6,616 nucleotides of DNA from an uncultured Collinsella sp. (lineage in GTDB: Bacteria; Actinomycetota; Coriobacteriia; Coriobacteriales; Coriobacteriaceae): NCBI GenBank assembly GCA_900759435.1, contig CAAEVD010000128.1:1-6616 (forward strand), given 5' to 3'. Positions 5,590 to 6,616 of the stretch are shown here, one piece after another (positions within the stretch are counted from its first letter, which is position 1; each line of letters begins with the position of its first letter). Made by a program: the position numbers and the translations under genes. The notes below the pieces were generated by a model. The model saw only the letters and a program-made list of their open reading frames with translations, was not told the DNA's origin and ran no database searches.

Positions 5590-6333
5590 ATGCCACCGAC
5601 TGAAGGGCTAACTGACGGTAAAGCAGCGATACCGCTGTACCAACAGGTTATCGATATCATTAAAAACGAAATCAGCTCCGGTGCCTACAAGGCGGGCGCG
5701 CGGATACCCAACGAATTCGAATTGGCTGAGAACTATAAAGTTGGCCGCGTTACCGTGCGACGCGCTATTGAGGAGCTCGTCCAGCAGGGCTATCTAACGA
5801 AGCGGCAGGGGAAAGGCACGTTCGTCAATGCCCCTAAGCTTAAGCGCAAGATTCGCCAGAAGGATGACGTCCAGAGTTTTTCGGACGCATGCCGCGTTAA
5901 CGGAATGGAGGCGGGGGCGCGCGTCATTTCGAGAAAGATACTGCCGGCGGATTCCACCGAAGCACAGTTCTTTGGTGTTCCCGTTGGAACTGATTTGATT
6001 TGCGTTGAGCGTGTGCGTACTGCCGATGGGGTCCCCGTCATGCTCGAGAACAACATATACGTATACGAGGACAACGCCTATCTATCAACGGCACCTCTAT
6101 CTAACCAATCCATTTTTGAGTTCGTGCACAACCGGACGGGCCGTACGCCCGCGTTTACCGACCCGTGCACGCTCGAGATCGCGTGTGCGTCGCCCGAGGT
6201 CGCTCGGCTGTTGGCAGTTCCCGTTGGCGAACCCTTGTTTTATATGGAAGCCTTCTTTTTCGATGAGCAGCGGCGGCCGTTTATCATCGGTCGTCAGCGG
6301 ATCATTGGGTCTCGCTACGTTTTTGACATCTAG
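5590..6333 (+). CDS. GntR-family regulator, HutC/UTRA type (247 aa)
   Basis: A cytoplasmic ligand-responsive transcription factor. The N-terminal winged helix-turn-helix runs from about 14 to 82: IPLYQQVIDIIKNEI, GARIPNEFELAENYKVGRVT, VRRAIEELVQQGYLTKRQGK, GTFV. The recognition helix lies around 52-62. A UTRA effector-binding domain follows (about 94-245), recognised by ADGVPVMLENNIY and the C-terminal EPLFYMEAFFFDEQRRPFII. HutC-subfamily members usually sense small molecules such as sugar phosphates, amino acids or their catabolites, often repressing an adjacent gene and themselves. The start is ATG at 5590 with GGGAG 7 nt upstream. The next gene, 218 bp downstream on the same strand, looks like a YfcC-type transporter whose promoter carries operator-like repeats, so it is the likely target. 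The ligand cannot be read from the sequence. Confidence 0.94.
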   Translation: MPPTEGLTDGKAAIPLYQQVIDIIKNEISSGAYKAGARIPNEFELAENYKVGRVTVRRAIEELVQQGYLTKRQGKGTFVNAPKLKRKIRQKDDVQSFSDACRVNGMEAGARVISRKILPADSTEAQFFGVPVGTDLICVERVRTADGVPVMLENNIYVYEDNAYLSTAPLSNQSIFEFVHNRTGRTPAFTDPCTLEIACASPEVARLLAVPVGEPLFYMEAFFFDEQRRPFIIGRQRIIGSRYVFDI

Positions 6334-6343
6334 GACATTGCGA

Positions 6344-6383
6344 ATGGAAACGCCCGGTGGATTATCTCACCGGCCGTTTCCAT
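6344..6383 (+). terminator. Hairpin after the GntR gene, probable weak terminator
   Basis: ATGGAAACG (6344-6352) pairs with CGTTTCCAT (6375-6383). After one C-C mismatch CCGGTG (6354-6359) pairs with CACCGG (6368-6373), around an 8-nt loop. It begins 10 bp after the TAG of the GntR gene. The only T run (TTT) is inside the stem, so termination may be inefficient. The symmetry would work equally on both strands. Confidence 0.55.
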
Positions 6384-6385
6384 AC

Positions 6386-6411
6386 CGTTCACGGCGCGAA
6401 CGCAACCGTTC
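6386..6411. promoter_or_regulatory. CGTTC/GAACG repeat cluster upstream of the transporter promoter
   Basis: CGTTC at 6386-6390 and GAACG at 6398-6402 form an inverted repeat with a 7-nt centre, and CGTTC recurs at 6407-6411. The same pentamer occurs twice more at the transporter start site (GAACG at 6476 and 6486). This may be an upstream regulator site; the link to the GntR protein is inference. Confidence 0.3.
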
Positions 6412-6443
6412 AACCGCGTCGCGGCAATCAGTTTGAAATTATC

Positions 6444-6472
6444 TTGATGATGGGAAAAGCTGCTGGTAATCT
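6444..6472 (+). promoter_or_regulatory. Extended -10 promoter of the transporter gene
   Basis: TTGATG (6444-6449), 17 nt, then TAATCT (6467-6472), with a TG at 6464-6465 one base before the -10 (TGGTAATCT). The extended -10 compensates for a mediocre hexamer. The start would be near 6479, leaving a leader of about 73 nt. Confidence 0.5.
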
Positions 6473-6487
6473 ATGGAACGTCATAGA
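6470..6487. promoter_or_regulatory. Inverted repeat over the transporter start site, candidate GntR operator
   Basis: TCTATG (6470-6475) and CATAGA (6482-6487) flank 6 nt, overlapping the -10 and the predicted +1. A direct repeat of GAACG (6476-6480 and 6486-6490, one helical turn apart) is interlaced with it. The position suits a repressor. Assignment to the adjacent GntR protein rests on proximity only. Confidence 0.4.
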
Positions 6488-6551
6488 ACGTTTGCCTTGC
6501 GCAGGCGTTGAAGCGAGATGTGATGCAGTCTCGAGTTCTTTGGAGGTATCT

Positions 6552-6616
6552 ATGTCAGATACGAAGGCGAAGAAGACAAACAGACGTTTTAAGTTCAAAT
6601 TACCGCATGTCTATAC
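6552..6616 (+). CDS. Probable YfcC-family membrane transporter, N-terminal 21 residues (3' end outside window)
   Basis: ATG at 6552 follows GGAGG (6542-6546) by 5 nt. The visible product is MSDTKAKKTNRRFKFKLPHV plus Y. A short Lys/Arg-rich cytoplasmic head followed by F-K-x-P-H-x-Y is how YfcC/DcuC-type secondary transporters commonly begin, just before the first transmembrane helix. These proteins are thought to carry amino acids, peptides or organic acids. No membrane segment is yet visible, so the call depends on this short N-terminal motif. Its position behind a GntR/UTRA regulator and an operator-like promoter is consistent with a regulated uptake gene. That a gene starts here is much surer than its family. 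Confidence 0.55.
   Translation, partial: MSDTKAKKTNRRFKFKLPHVY

Overview
The window is GC-rich bacterial DNA with strong Shine-Dalgarno sequences (AAGGAGGT, AGGGAGG), short operons and U-tailed hairpin terminators. The gene set (pgi end, Cof-type HAD, GTG-started HAD, GntR/UTRA regulator, start of a probable YfcC-type transporter) and protein style suggest a gut actinobacterium of the class Coriobacteriia, perhaps Collinsella-like. That assignment is from memory of protein style, not from a search.

Layout. (1) 1-321: the last 84 codons of glucose-6-phosphate isomerase (+) and its strong terminator. (2) 397-3265, minus strand: a three-gene unit, read from 3265 towards 397. It holds an unrecognised 296-aa protein, a ClpP-like serine peptidase with an intact Ser/His/Asp triad, and a VirD4/TraG-type ATPase without membrane segments. 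The last two genes overlap by 8 bp. No relaxase, integrase, mating-pore gene or phage structural gene is visible beside them. (3) 3266-3872: a 607-bp non-coding region with two divergent promoters whose -35 boxes overlap, an inverted repeat at the predicted minus-strand start site, and a CA-rich repeated leader in front of the 296-aa gene. (4) 3873-5439 (+): two HAD-superfamily phosphatases, a Cof-type (HAD-IIB) and a beta-phosphoglucomutase-like one (HAD-I), separated by a terminator or attenuator hairpin. (5) 5524-6333 (+): a terminator that appears to carry the promoter of the next gene within it, then a GntR/HutC-family regulator with a UTRA ligand domain. (6) 6344-6616 (+): a hairpin, a promoter with an extended -10 and an operator-like inverted repeat, then the first 21 codons of a probable YfcC-family membrane transporter.

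How it works together. Pgi and the HAD enzymes are sugar-phosphate metabolism genes or general phosphatases. The GntR protein sits directly upstream of the transporter and is the obvious candidate to control it in response to a small ligand. The minus-strand unit is the unusual part: it pairs a hexameric-motor-type ATPase of the conjugation coupling family with a ClpP-type peptidase and an unknown protein. It is either a remnant or part of a conjugative element, or a stand-alone motor/protease module; the sequence alone does not decide.
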